Source of the DNA: Levilactobacillus humaensis
Lineage (GTDB): Bacteria > Bacillota > Bacilli > Lactobacillales > Lactobacillaceae
Reading direction: 5' to 3'
Length of the DNA stretch: 64,000 nt
Assembly (NCBI RefSeq): GCF_024345185.1
Contig: NZ_BROB01000010.1
Location: 35,615 to 99,614, forward strand
Notes under the pieces: generated by a model
Databases searched by the model: none
Told to the model about the DNA's origin: nothing
The model's input: only the letters and a program-made list of their open reading frames with translations
In this document: in pieces, positions 1 to 9,700 of the stretch
Layout of the letters: each line of letters begins with the position of its first letter
Position numbering within the stretch: position 1 is the stretch's first letter
Program-made: the position numbers and the translations under genes

Positions 1-1687
1 GTAAATCAACCCCATTCATTTGTGGGTGCAACCTAATTTGACTGTTAGCTGTGGCAGTTCCAGTCAAATATTTAATATGGCCAGTTATCGTAATATCCTT
101 CTTGGCATTAATGGTTTGACTTCCTGTCGTACCACCAGCATCAATGTTATCACCAGTTAAAGCCATAATCATAGAACCAACAGCTTTTTTAACCGTAAAC
201 CCGCTCACATCCGCAGTTGCCATGGCATTCGATCCGTTAAACGTACTATTGGTAGCGGCGACAGTTGCGTCCGAAGTCCCAGAAATTGCCACACCCTTCA
301 GAGTAATATTAGCAGAACCATTTGGTGCCGTTGAGCCATCCTGTTCAGTATTTAAATTTTCAAGTGATTTGCTAAGCGTCTGACCGTTCTGGTTGCTCGT
401 ATCGAGCCCATCGATCGTGTCAGTATCACCATTGGCATAGGTGATCTTAGCACTCTTGTAAATGATATTTGATGGCAAGTTCAGCTTAGCAACAATATCT
501 TTCCACGACTCACGTCCACTCGTGTACTTAACATTGTAGTTCAAGGACATCCGATCACCACTATTTACAGTGTCTGAACTATCATTGATTTGTTTGTCAG
601 GCTGTGACTCATCCGTCAAGGTTGCTGAAGCATCCGCATCTACTAATCCTGGAACCTGCTCGAAAACCACAGCATTGGTTTCATAGCTAGTACCAGTCGT
701 ACTGGTAAACCCCCACCGAATCATCTTATCGGCCCCTAAACCAAGGTTCTTGGTTTCAACGTCCACAGTTCTAGTTGTACCCGTCTTAGGTTTTCCTGTA
801 GCCGCATCCTTGTCGTCAAATGAATACGTCATCTGACCGACGCTACTACCACTTGGTGCAGGCGTCCACTTCATGGTCAAATGCCGCCAAGAACTACCGT
901 TTAATCCACTCTTCCCCTCACCAATATAACTGCTTGTTGGATGATTTAACGTCGCGTAATAGTGAGACTTTTGGCTAAAAATTAGCCAGCTATATGTTTT
1001 CTTTACTAAGTTGTAACTACTTGACTGTCCGGGATAATTGGCTGCAATGTGTTGATCATCAGGTTGGCCTTCATCAAACTGGGTTGACAAGTTGGCCGAA
1101 TCGTTAAAATAATTATCCCAGTCCGTACCCAGACTCAGTTGGGGTAACCGATTGGCATACGTATCAAATTCCAGTGCCCAACTGTTTTGAATGGCATTTT
1201 TAGCTACAGTAGCCGGGTCTGTCTCATCAATACTATCATCCACACCCCAAACACCTAACGTCTGGCCAACCGCTGGGGTTTGAGTTCCTGGAAGAGTCGC
1301 ACTTGCCCCAAGCCCACGGTCATCATTTTGCATCACAAAAGCCATGCCATCACCACCAGAGCTAGTGTTACCAAAGTACATCCACATCGAAGCAGTTTCT
1401 GGCTTTGCCAAACTCATCTTAGCATCGTCTGACGACCATATTGTCCCAATGCTCTTATGATATTCAGTCAATCTTACCGCTTGATTGTCACCTTGATCAG
1501 TGTTGACAACAGCAGCAGAGTTAGGCGAAATAGTTCCTTTGCTAAAGTAGTTATCAATTTGAATACCCTTAGGGGCTGTTGATGAGACAGCAGACCAATC
1601 TTCTGCTTTAACAGTCAAAGCCTGACTGCATGCTACAATTCCTGCCACGACAGCCAACATCCCTAGTAAAATTGATTTAATCTTCAC
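1..1687 (-). CDS. L-type lectin-like secreted surface protein of the WxL cluster, 3' end outside window
   Basis: The reading frame is open from a GTG at 1687 to the window edge, giving 562 visible codons without a stop. GGGAGAG lies just upstream of the GTG. Residues 1-28 form a signal peptide (KIKSILLGMLAVVAG, then VKA before the mature part). Residues about 40-300 resemble a legume/L-type lectin fold: an IQIDNYF start, MAFVMQND, and WALEFDTYAN, the typical EFDTY strand. A second beta-rich region follows. Proteins of this type sit in csc/WxL clusters and usually end in a WxL domain; that end is not visible here. The role is probably carbohydrate binding at the cell wall. The function is inferred from family and neighbours. 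Confidence 0.75.
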   Translation of the reverse strand, partial: MKIKSILLGMLAVVAGIVACSQALTVKAEDWSAVSSTAPKGIQIDNYFSKGTISPNSAAVVNTDQGDNQAVRLTEYHKSIGTIWSSDDAKMSLAKPETASMWMYFGNTSSGGDGMAFVMQNDDRGLGASATLPGTQTPAVGQTLGVWGVDDSIDETDPATVAKNAIQNSWALEFDTYANRLPQLSLGTDWDNYFNDSANLSTQFDEGQPDDQHIAANYPGQSSSYNLVKKTYSWLIFSQKSHYYATLNHPTSSYIGEGKSGLNGSSWRHLTMKWTPAPSGSSVGQMTYSFDDKDAATGKPKTGTTRTVDVETKNLGLGADKMIRWGFTSTTGTSYETNAVVFEQVPGLVDADASATLTDESQPDKQINDSSDTVNSGDRMSLNYNVKYTSGRESWKDIVAKLNLPSNIIYKSAKITYANGDTDTIDGLDTSNQNGQTLSKSLENLNTEQDGSTAPNGSANITLKGVAISGTSDATVAATNSTFNGSNAMATADVSGFTVKKAVGSMIMALTGDNIDAGGTTGSQTINAKKDITITGHIKYLTGTATANSQIRLHPQMNGVDL

Positions 1688-1699
1688 GTTAATCTCTCC

Positions 1700-2297
1700 C
1701 TCAACCACTAAAAAATCGTCAACTACTAGTCATCGTCGAGTCATTATTAGTATTTATTCGATTCATTTGTAAGCTTTATGCATACAGTCAAGCTAGATTG
1801 CGCCGTTAATTAAATAATCTGTGGTGCCCGTAGTTAAGCTCCTGTGCAACCGGTTGAACCCGAATGATTGTTCACATTGAGTATGACCTTCAGAAAAGCC
1901 AATACCTATGTACTACTTTTACTATTAATTAAGGTTATTATAGGCTGTTTAGCCCCAAAACTCAACCTTAATGTTTAGAATAGCGGGGAAGTATAACCTT
2001 TTACTAACTCTTGCAATGTATAATTTGCCGGTTACCCACTTTACTAGATTTGTCCCAAATGCAGAAAATCGCTAAAAAATATAAATGGAATCGATCTCAC
2101 ACTTCCGTTTAAAATTATGTCAATGTATAATTATCCGAATACTTGAATTTTTATTAGTCATCAAAATTTTTCATTTTCCCCATATGACCTGTGCAATAGT
2201 TGATTCTTTAGCCTTCCTAGCACATCGTTTGAGACTGGTCCGAAACCACAAGACTTCTGCCAAAAATACAGCCATTTCGTAACCTTCACAGCAACAC
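1700..2297. other. AT-rich intergenic stretch, no gene seen
   Basis: About 600 bases between the lectin-like gene and the terminator of the DUF916 gene. It should hold the lectin gene's promoter, but I find no clear -35/-10 pair. An open frame at 2085-2282 (plus) has no ribosome binding site and no recognisable protein features. Confidence 0.5.
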
Positions 2298-2329
2298 AAA
2301 AAAGCCGCCAATCATTTCTGATCGACGAC
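2298..2329 (-). terminator. Terminator of the DUF916 gene
   Basis: An 11-bp stem (some G-U pairs) with a GAAA loop, followed on the minus strand by a run of T. It lies about 20 bases after the stop codon. Confidence 0.8.
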
Positions 2330-2348
2330 CCTCTAAATCCAGTGACGT

Positions 2349-3383
2349 TTATTTCTTGTCTTCGTCATCCTTGCGACGATTCTTCCACAGTAGGTAGATG
2401 ATAATCGCAATGAGAATCAGAATGAGCAGACCACCGGCAACGAACCACCAGAAGTAACTCTTCTTTTGTGGCGTGTTGTACTTGTTTTGAAGTTGGCCGA
2501 TCCGTTTCTGAGTCAGCTTGAAGTTCTTCACAAAGTGCCAGTGGTAACCACCCTTGGCGTAGGCATCCAGCGTTAACGTGTAAGTCCCCGCCTTCATCTG
2601 CGTATCACCAAATGGGATAGCATAATCAAAGTTACTGTTTGGCGCCATGGCTAGGTTAGACTTCTCATTACTCAGGACGGTCTTGGTACTACCTTCCTTA
2701 GTCACCTTCGTCTTCACCCGGAGTTGGTTCATCAGACCTGGACGTGGGTTCTGTAAGTTAGCTTCAACTTGGTTGTACTTGTTGAATTGGCCGACCTTAA
2801 CCGTGTTCATCAACATGTCTGGCGCAACGTCGACACTGTCTTCACGCAAACGAACCCCAATCACATAAGCGAAGGCATTCTTGATACTGACACCCTTCTT
2901 CGAATTAGAATTATCGTTTGAAGTCAGCTGCTTAACGTTGATCCCACCTAAAATCATCCCATTAATCTTCTTAGCAGGCATCTTGTAGGTAACGTAGACG
3001 GTCTTCTTACCCTTGGCAGGAACAGAAACCTTCTGGGTCTTACCCCCGAAAACATCTTTAATACCGACTTTTAACGTACTGTCCCGCTTAGGGTTCTGTT
3101 GGCTGTAATCCACGACCCCGTTAGGATTGGTAATCGCTTGATTGACGCCAACCTGATACTCTTTAGTCTTCTTCCCCGTGTTACTGATGACAACCCCTAA
3201 TTTTTGCTTCTGGTTGGGCTTTACCCGTAAGGCAAAGTACGTGACCTTCTTGTCGTCTTGATTCTTGGGCAAGATAGCACTTACCGTGTATCCAACACTT
3301 TCAGCATGGGCAACTTGTGATAAGCCACCGGCTGCGAGGAGTAACGTCCCAACTGCTACTAATAACCGTAACCACTTTTTCAT
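2349..3383 (-). CDS. DUF916/DUF3324 WxL-interacting surface protein (CscA-like)
   Basis: A membrane-anchored surface protein of about 344 residues. The signal peptide starts at MKKWLRLLVAVGTLLLAAGG; ATG 3383 is chosen because GGAGG lies 11 bases upstream, while the earlier in-frame ATGs overlap that site. Residues about 30-150 match the DUF916 peptidoglycan-binding domain of WxL-interacting proteins, followed by a DUF3324-like region. A C-terminal transmembrane helix (WWFVAGGLLILILIAIIIYL) ends in a basic tail. In csc clusters this type is thought to hold WxL proteins at the wall. A strong hairpin separates it from the WxL genes upstream, so it may be expressed separately or at a reduced level. 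Confidence 0.85.
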   Translation of the reverse strand: MKKWLRLLVAVGTLLLAAGGLSQVAHAESVGYTVSAILPKNQDDKKVTYFALRVKPNQKQKLGVVISNTGKKTKEYQVGVNQAITNPNGVVDYSQQNPKRDSTLKVGIKDVFGGKTQKVSVPAKGKKTVYVTYKMPAKKINGMILGGINVKQLTSNDNSNSKKGVSIKNAFAYVIGVRLREDSVDVAPDMLMNTVKVGQFNKYNQVEANLQNPRPGLMNQLRVKTKVTKEGSTKTVLSNEKSNLAMAPNSNFDYAIPFGDTQMKAGTYTLTLDAYAKGGYHWHFVKNFKLTQKRIGQLQNKYNTPQKKSYFWWFVAGGLLILILIAIIIYLLWKNRRKDDEDKK

Positions 3384-3429
3384 GATTATTTCGGCCTCCA
3401 TATTCAATTGTTAATAGGTTCATTGTAAC

Positions 3430-3466
3430 AAAGAAAGCGGTGGCTGTCGCCACCGCTTTCTTTAAG
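3430..3466 (-). terminator. Strong hairpin between WxL gene and DUF916 gene
   Basis: A 15-bp perfect stem with a TGTC loop and T-rich flanks on both strands. It lies 10 bases after the WxL stop and 45 bases before the DUF916 start, so it could limit read-through within the cluster. Confidence 0.8.
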
Positions 3467-3473
3467 ATTCGTT

Positions 3474-4181
3474 TTATGGCGTATCAGTTAACTGCCAAGT
3501 GAACTCCCCCGCATATTGCTGCGATTTGGTCACCTGGTCCGCGTTAACAAACAAACGCGTTAATAACTTTGGTTGATAGTTCAGTCGCATGATCCAAGTT
3601 CCAAGACCTGTGTCCTTTTGGGCTCGTGCAACCAGTGCTGGAATGCCTAACGGTAACTCTTGGTCACCATCGACAGTCACACTTGGCTTGCCACTCACCG
3701 TATCGGCATAGCTTGGTGTAAACTTTGACCGCCCTAAGGTGATCGATGCCGCAGAAATCACTGACCGATCCTTTTGACCAATCATGAGACTTGGTGTGAC
3801 ATAAAGTTTCCACCCATGTCCGTTGTACCGGCGATCACTAACCTGAACGAAAGCCTTGGTATTGACCGCTGTCGCGGTAATTAGCCTTCCGTTCAACCCA
3901 TCATCCTGCTTAAATTTGATGTTCGACACATAATCCAAGGTCAGAGGACCGGTTGACCCAGTCCCTGGATTATCAGGATCCTCGGGGTCACCCGTGAAGT
4001 TGCCACCGGGGTTATCCGGATCGACAGGCTTAACATCAGTATCCGTATCACCAGGCGCTAAGATCGTCGACGTCGTCGTTTTGGACGGATCAGCGGCTGA
4101 AGCAACTTCCTGTGGCGACGCAAATGCTAGGCTCGGGCCCAGCACTAAGGCAGCCACAACTGAAGCAAGCGTCTTAGTCAC
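3474..4181 (-). CDS. WxL-domain surface protein
   Basis: A secreted protein of about 235 residues. The signal peptide ends near AFA-SPQ. A Pro/Asp/Gly-rich linker (residues about 45-80, PDNPGG and DPDNPGTG) is followed by the WxL domain with both hallmark motifs: GWKLYV near residue 128 and TWQLTDTP at the extreme C-terminus. WxL domains bind peptidoglycan non-covalently. Two GTG codons stand side by side at the start; the second (4181) has better spacing from GGAGG and matches the MTK start of the neighbouring WxL protein. It is co-directional with the upstream WxL and LPQTxE genes. Confidence 0.85.
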   Translation of the reverse strand: MTKTLASVVAALVLGPSLAFASPQEVASAADPSKTTTSTILAPGDTDTDVKPVDPDNPGGNFTGDPEDPDNPGTGSTGPLTLDYVSNIKFKQDDGLNGRLITATAVNTKAFVQVSDRRYNGHGWKLYVTPSLMIGQKDRSVISAASITLGRSKFTPSYADTVSGKPSVTVDGDQELPLGIPALVARAQKDTGLGTWIMRLNYQPKLLTRLFVNADQVTKSQQYAGEFTWQLTDTP

Positions 4182-4224
4182 CACACAGCCCTCCTTTGCT
4201 TAAAAGCAACGGATCATTGACAAC

Positions 4225-4863
4225 TTAGGCTGGCGTGTTAGTCAACGTCCAAGTCAAATTTGAAGTGTACGTGTCAGCCTTGTTACCAGCGGCAACCACA
4301 AAGGATGCATCCTTGGCAGCATAGTTAGCCATCCAAGTTCCGACACCCTCACCAGCTGCTGCCTTGAAGACCAACAGGTTATCATTTTTTTCGTCAGCTG
4401 CAAAGGTCAAGGCAGTTCCTGGAGTAGGAGCACCAGTTTGGGTGCTGTCCTTAGGAGAAACAGCTGGGGTTCCAAAAATCATCTGACTGGCATTTAAACT
4501 ACCCTTCGTGGTGGCACCAACAAAGGGAGTTGATGCAACTTGGACGTTCCAACCAGAAGCAGTACCTGGGTCGTTAACCGTAACAGTACCAGCACTAGCT
4601 TTTGTATCTTCTGAACTAGCATTAGTAGTGAATACGCCGTCAGTAAAAGTTTGCTTGTCCCCATTGAGTTGACCACTGAAGGAAACATCAGGAGCTGAAA
4701 GTAATTTGATACCACCAGCACCAGTAGTCGTGTCTCCAGGGGTTAAGTTAACAGTTGCCACAGTGTCTGATGACGTTGACGCGGCATTAGCCGTAACGGT
4801 AGTGAAACCAAATCCAGCAACGATAGCAGCAGTAGCAAGTAATTGTAAAGTCTTCTTAGTCAT
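4225..4863 (-). CDS. WxL-domain surface protein (CscB-like)
   Basis: A secreted protein of 212 residues that consists almost only of signal peptide plus a WxL domain. The signal peptide is MTKKTLQLLATAAIVAG, cleaved near ANA-ASTS. Motifs seen are SGWNVQV near residue 103 and TWTLTNTP at the end. Start 4863 is used because GAGGGAG lies about 9 bases upstream, placed just after the stop of the preceding gene. It lies directly downstream of the small LPQTxE protein and upstream of a second WxL gene, the usual makeup of a csc cluster. Confidence 0.88.
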   Translation of the reverse strand: MTKKTLQLLATAAIVAGFGFTTVTANAASTSSDTVATVNLTPGDTTTGAGGIKLLSAPDVSFSGQLNGDKQTFTDGVFTTNASSEDTKASAGTVTVNDPGTASGWNVQVASTPFVGATTKGSLNASQMIFGTPAVSPKDSTQTGAPTPGTALTFAADEKNDNLLVFKAAAGEGVGTWMANYAAKDASFVVAAGNKADTYTSNLTWTLTNTPA

Positions 4864-4882
4864 AATAAATTTCTCCCTCAAC

Positions 4883-5269
4883 TTAGTTATTTTGTTTTTT
4901 CATCCTAGTTTTAATAAAGCCTATCCAAACCAACAACATTAAGATAATTCCTGCCATGGCCCCTAGACCAAGCGTGGTCTCAAAAGTCTGAGGCAACCGA
5001 CCGGTCAGGCCATGGTTGGTTGAAACTGGTTGACTTGAGCCGTTAGCAGTCTGTGTAACGGTCGCTCCGGCACCGCCGGAGTTGTTATGGGAATGACTTG
5101 GTGTTGTAATCAAGTCCCCATCCCCACCGGAACTCGGCGGGGTTAACGTTACTGAATAATTCGACTGTTGAACGTCACCGGTCTGGGTTGATGCCCGAGC
5201 AGCTGTTGGGAAACCCCAACCGATGATGAGTAGGCTCAGTACCAGCAATCTCATTTTCCGTAATTGCAT
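4883..5269 (-). CDS. Small sortase-anchored protein of the WxL cluster (CscD-like)
   Basis: About 128 residues: signal peptide (LLVLSLLIIGWGF, cut near ARA-STQ), a short Ser/Gly/Thr-rich middle, then the sorting signal LPQTFE, a hydrophobic helix (LGAMAGIILMLLVWIGFI) and a basic tail (KTRMKKQ). LPQTxE is the sortase motif described for L. plantarum. Small LPxTG-like proteins of this kind are standard csc members. The start is uncertain: ATG 5269 has GGATGG six bases upstream; ATG 5287 (six residues longer) and an internal ATG are possible. It is the first gene of the cluster operon. Confidence 0.8.
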   Translation of the reverse strand: MQLRKMRLLVLSLLIIGWGFPTAARASTQTGDVQQSNYSVTLTPPSSGGDGDLITTPSHSHNNSGGAGATVTQTANGSSQPVSTNHGLTGRLPQTFETTLGLGAMAGIILMLLVWIGFIKTRMKKQNN

Positions 5270-5378
5270 CACTGTCCATCCACACATCCTGTTCTCGCAA
5301 ACCTAAAGCCAATCGCAACAGAACACCTACATGAAGCTTGTTCAAATAAAAAGTTCATATCAGCTGATTACAGATAGT

Positions 5379-5387
5379 ATCTTAGCA
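5379..5387 (-). promoter_or_regulatory. Candidate extended -10 of the csc operon
   Basis: The minus strand reads TGCTAAGAT, an extended -10 element, about 110 bases before the first gene. The -35 (TTGTGG-like) is poorly spaced. A tentative call. Confidence 0.35.
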
Positions 5388-5486
5388 TGTTTTTTAAGTT
5401 CTGTCCACAATTAATGATGTGTGGGGAAGAATATTTACTTGGAAACCGTTACATAGTCTGTACTTCTGTTTACAGGGTGGAAATAT

Positions 5487-5553
5487 AACACATAAAAATC
5501 CCGTCACATGGCGGTTTAGAGACCGATTTTCTTTCAGAAACATTTTATGTGTT
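5487..5553. repeat. Perfect 11-bp inverted repeat with long loop
   Basis: AACACATAAAA and its exact reverse complement TTTTATGTGTT stand 45 bases apart in the roughly 450-base gap before the csc operon. The stretch 5288-5736 otherwise shows no gene. It may be a regulatory site for the csc genes. Confidence 0.5.
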
Positions 5554-5736
5554 TGGGTAATAATTGTCGATCACATTTTATGAAACCGCATCCGTAATAA
5601 CCGTTCATACCGTGATTTCTTACACAATCCCATCATGGGATGAACGAGATACAGCATTCAAACCCTTGTGAACCCTACGTTTCCCGCCACTGTAGCCGCT
5701 TCCGATTTTACTGAACTTTCACAATCTCATTTTTCG

Positions 5737-5778
5737 AAAAAAAAAGCACTTTTTACAATTTTTTTGTAAAAAGTGCTT
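5737..5778 (-). terminator. Terminator of the sortase gene
   Basis: AAGCACTTTTTACA pairs with its complement around an A/T loop, followed by nine T on the minus strand, right after the sortase stop. Confidence 0.9.
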
Positions 5779-5786
5779 GGAACGCC

Positions 5787-6503
5787 TTAATTTTTATTAT
5801 TGAACCCACTGTGGAAGCCCTTTTGAACTGAAACTGGGGCATCCTTGTACGCCATCTGCTTCACGTATTTACCCCGAATCATCAACCGGTTGGCACCGGT
5901 GGCATCACAGGTAATCAGTGTGACCAGCTTCTGCTTGGTCTGATCGACCACCTGAACGTCCGTAGCCGGAATGAATTTCCGAACGCTAACCTTGTAGACA
6001 AAGACCTTCTTGGCATTCGTCAGATAAATAGTCTGGCCAACCCGTGTCTTCCAATAGAGTGGACTGAAGAGAATCGTCTGCGAGGTCATATGGTGTCCCG
6101 CTAACGGATAGTTTCCCTCACCCATCTTCTGGTCGGCCCGCATCGTCCCGGCGGTCAGCGCCAAGACCTCATTGCTGACCCCTTTAGCGATCGGCAAATG
6201 AATCTTAGATTGCGGCATCAGGATCTCCCCGACCACGTGAATGTTGGCGGTGTTCCATCGGGCATTCGCGACCGTTGAGAAGTCCAAGGACTTCACTTTA
6301 CTAAAGTCGTAGGAGGCCTTCTTACCTTCATTTTTCTTCACTGACTTCTTGGTGATCTGTGGTTGATAGGAAGAAATTAACCAGTTCTTGATCTGCTCAT
6401 TAAAGATTAAGCCGAGCGAAATGATAATTAAGATGATAAAAATCGTTGTCCAGAACCAGCGCCAGCGATGCTTCTTGGGTTGCTGCTGCTTTTTCTCTGC
6501 CAT
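5787..6503 (-). CDS. srtA: Class A sortase
   Basis: A membrane transpeptidase of 238 residues that cleaves LPxTG-like signals and links proteins to peptidoglycan. One N-terminal transmembrane helix (residues about 17-35) follows a Lys/Gln/Arg-rich cytoplasmic start. The catalytic set is visible: His in LAGHHM (about 137), Cys in TLITCD (199) and Arg in NRLMIRG (206). Start 6503 is preferred because GGAG lies 8 bases upstream. Its likely substrates flank it: the CscD-like protein and the large adhesin, both ending in LPQTxE. It has its own terminator. Confidence 0.92.
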   Translation of the reverse strand: MAEKKQQQPKKHRWRWFWTTIFIILIIISLGLIFNEQIKNWLISSYQPQITKKSVKKNEGKKASYDFSKVKSLDFSTVANARWNTANIHVVGEILMPQSKIHLPIAKGVSNEVLALTAGTMRADQKMGEGNYPLAGHHMTSQTILFSPLYWKTRVGQTIYLTNAKKVFVYKVSVRKFIPATDVQVVDQTKQKLVTLITCDATGANRLMIRGKYVKQMAYKDAPVSVQKGFHSGFNNKN

Positions 6504-6737
6504 AGTGATTACTCCATTCCCCAAACTCGTAGTCTTCGTTATCGAATTTTACCCCAAATGCTGACAAAAACAAAGTAAAACAGACTTCTCAACAAAGGAT
6601 GATTACCCAATAATGCCAACTCTGGACAACATTTCTAATAGAAAAGGCATGACTGTTAGCTAGTCGTCATTCCGGACAATCTAGCAGTCACACCTTTAAA
6701 AATTCACTTCTTAATCGATACTTCTAGCCACTAATGG

Positions 6738-9700
6738 TTAAAAGTCCCGTTTCCGAAAACCAAATAGGCCAGCTAATAGACTCAACAACATTAACCCCAG
6801 CAACACGAACCCATGCGCAGACTTTTCACTGGTCTGTGGTAATTCGGTACGCTGTGCTTGCTTTGAAGCCGTCGCCAAATTTTGAACCTTGGCTCCCTGC
6901 CCACCAGCAACAACGTCCGGTGTCTTGACTGGTTCTTGGCCATTGGTACCTGGCTTACCAGGCTTGCTAGGCTTCTTATCTGGCTTTACTTGTGCCCCCT
7001 TAGCACCTGTCGATGGCTTATCTGGCTCTTTTGGTGGTGTCACTGTGCCGCCACCATTATCACCGTTGCCCCCAGCTGTCACATTAGGCGCATAGGTCAC
7101 AACAACTGCCAAATCCGTACTTTCAGGCGTTACTGACTGCGCCGTCGTCTGTGTCAGATCGTTAGCAGCATCAGTCGTTGCCTTGACGTGCATCCCCGAA
7201 ACAGCCGGATCGGCGACAGCGTCAAATGCCACTGCATCACCATCTTTGTAGGCAGCCCAACTGCTATCAGTTGGTTGTCCCGTCGTACTCAACTCAGTGT
7301 CCGCCGTTGTATCTGCCTTCCAGTAAGTTAAGGCTTCATTGGTCACTTGATCGGTCACCGTTGCGAAAGAAATCGTCTTGGAAACCGGGTCCGCCACAGA
7401 TTGTTGTTGGGCATTCTGATAATTAATCTGCTCGTGAACCACCTTGGTAGCCGTCTTGAAGGCATGCGCCAAGGTAATCGTGTAGTCGAGACTAGCCGAG
7501 GGATCATCGGTAAACGTGATGGCACTGGTGCCATCGGCCTTCTTCGTGGTGTCACTGACCAAGGTGTACCCCTTGGCAAGCGCAGGATTAATCACCGTCG
7601 CTGAATCGAAGGTACTCGTGGTACCCAAAGCACCCTTCAACTCCGGATTAGACTGATCGTCTAAGACCTGAATTGTCTTACCCGTCGTGGCATCCTTCAC
7701 TGTAACAGTGGCATGTGCGGCTTTCTTATAGACCATCAGCAACATCTGCTTTGGCCCAGCGAAAGGCACATTCGTGTCCTGACTAATATCCGTCCAAGAC
7801 TGACCATCATCCACACTGGTTTGAGCACTAGTGTATACATAATCAGGTAAGTCCTTTTGGTAACTACTCAATACTAATTGTTCATCTGACGTTCCATTAT
7901 GACTATCGGTCATTGGTGTCCCATCAGCATTTGTTAGCTGTGTCACGGTCCCATCAGCATTCTGCACGCCATAAACCACTGAAAGATTCCAAGGCATAAC
8001 ATCTTTATAGAGTAGAATTGTCCAGCTCTTTGAATCTTGGTCGAGAGTAGTCGTCCACGACTGCGGTTTAGCCTTACCATTATCAGCCAAATAATCGGAA
8101 TAGAGTCCGGTACCATCCAGGATCCCCAAGAAGGTGTACCCCTTAGATATTTCTTGGTTCAGGAAGGTCATCACCGTTGCATTTTGCTGGACGTCAACGG
8201 TAGACCCAATCTCCCCCGAAATTAAGGTTGATGGCGCCAACGTGAGCTGCTGTCCATCAGCCTGAAGAAGTTGGATGTTCACATTCAAATCACTGACATT
8301 TTCAGCTAAATCATAAGGCTGAATGATGTACCCCGCGAAGGAACTGTTGGGATCAGACCAGATTGTCGATAAACTCCCATAGTCTGTGTTGGTACTATCT
8401 TTTTGGAGGTTGTACCAAGATAACGTATTGTCGTTAACATTACCGGCATCTGCACTTGATGGAAACAGGCATGGGTACAAAGTCTTATCTGGATTATCAA
8501 ATCCCTTGATTGGTAAATTACTAGAAGTCAAATCCTTAATAATAAACGAGGGTGTGACGTAAGCCAAGTCTTCACTAGGAGTTGTACTTTGATCTTTTCC
8601 AACTTTGTTGCTAATCGTAATTGGCGTTAACAGAACGTGTTGATCATTCAAACCTACTTTACTGATATCCAAGTTTTTATCGGTTGCTAATGGTGAAATA
8701 TCTGTAATCTGGTTATATCCCAAATCCGCTGAAATTAAACTATCTTTATTACCAAGTGCTGAAATATCGTTGACTGAAGACATGGTGATGGTGACGTGCT
8801 GTAGGTTTTTCAATTCACTTAATGCTCGAATATCCCATAGATTTCCATTTTTCAGCCCTGTTCCAAGGTTGTTCATACTAACCATTGGATCGGGATAGAG
8901 GTAAAGGGTTTGAAGATTAGTGGCATTTTGTAGCCCTTCCAAAGTGTGCATTCCCATCAATGCGCTGTAGTAACTGGTCGGGGTTACTCCATTCCCATTT
9001 TCGGATTGTAACTTTTCATCCGTCACGATACTAGTGACCGCCGCTAATTGCGCTTTCGTAAAGTTATTCCGGAAGTCAGCAAATGTCGCATATTCTTTGG
9101 AAAAGTTGTTTTGCCACAGAAGAAACTGAAGAGCTCCATCTGGTAACCATTGGTCGATATAATATCTAAAAGTTCCATCAGGATATTTGGCCTGCGGATT
9201 GACGCCCTTGGCATCCTGAGCAATACTATCCGCATACCTCTTACCAATCCAAGAATAAGCTGATCCTGGAACCTGATAATCCGAGGAATAACCATCAATA
9301 GCTCTTAGATCGGTGTTTAACCATTTGCCAGCGGCTTGGTCGTAAACCGTATGGTCGTATGTATATTGAAGCTGGTCCGTCTTACTAACATTAAATACTG
9401 GTTGACCGGAGACCTTGTCCGTCAGGTTCGTTGGATCTTGAACAGTGACCCCCGTCTGTACGTTAGTCTTAGGAGCAGTCTGAGTCTGTTCAGCGCTGAC
9501 ATCTAAGTTCTCCACTTCGGGTGTTGTCACACGAGCCGCGGGCTTTTTCTCACCCTTATCAGGAGAATCTGTAGTTTGCGACGTAGTCTCCTCATTTTGA
9601 GGTGCTTGGGGTACTGGGGCCGGTGCCTTCTCAGTTGTTGTCTTCGACGGTGTAGGCACAGCGGTTGTCTTCAAAGAAACCTTTTGTTGGTCACTCGTCG

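Noticed and set aside
2085..2282. 65-codon plus-strand frame
   Set aside because: AT-rich, no ribosome binding site, no protein features.
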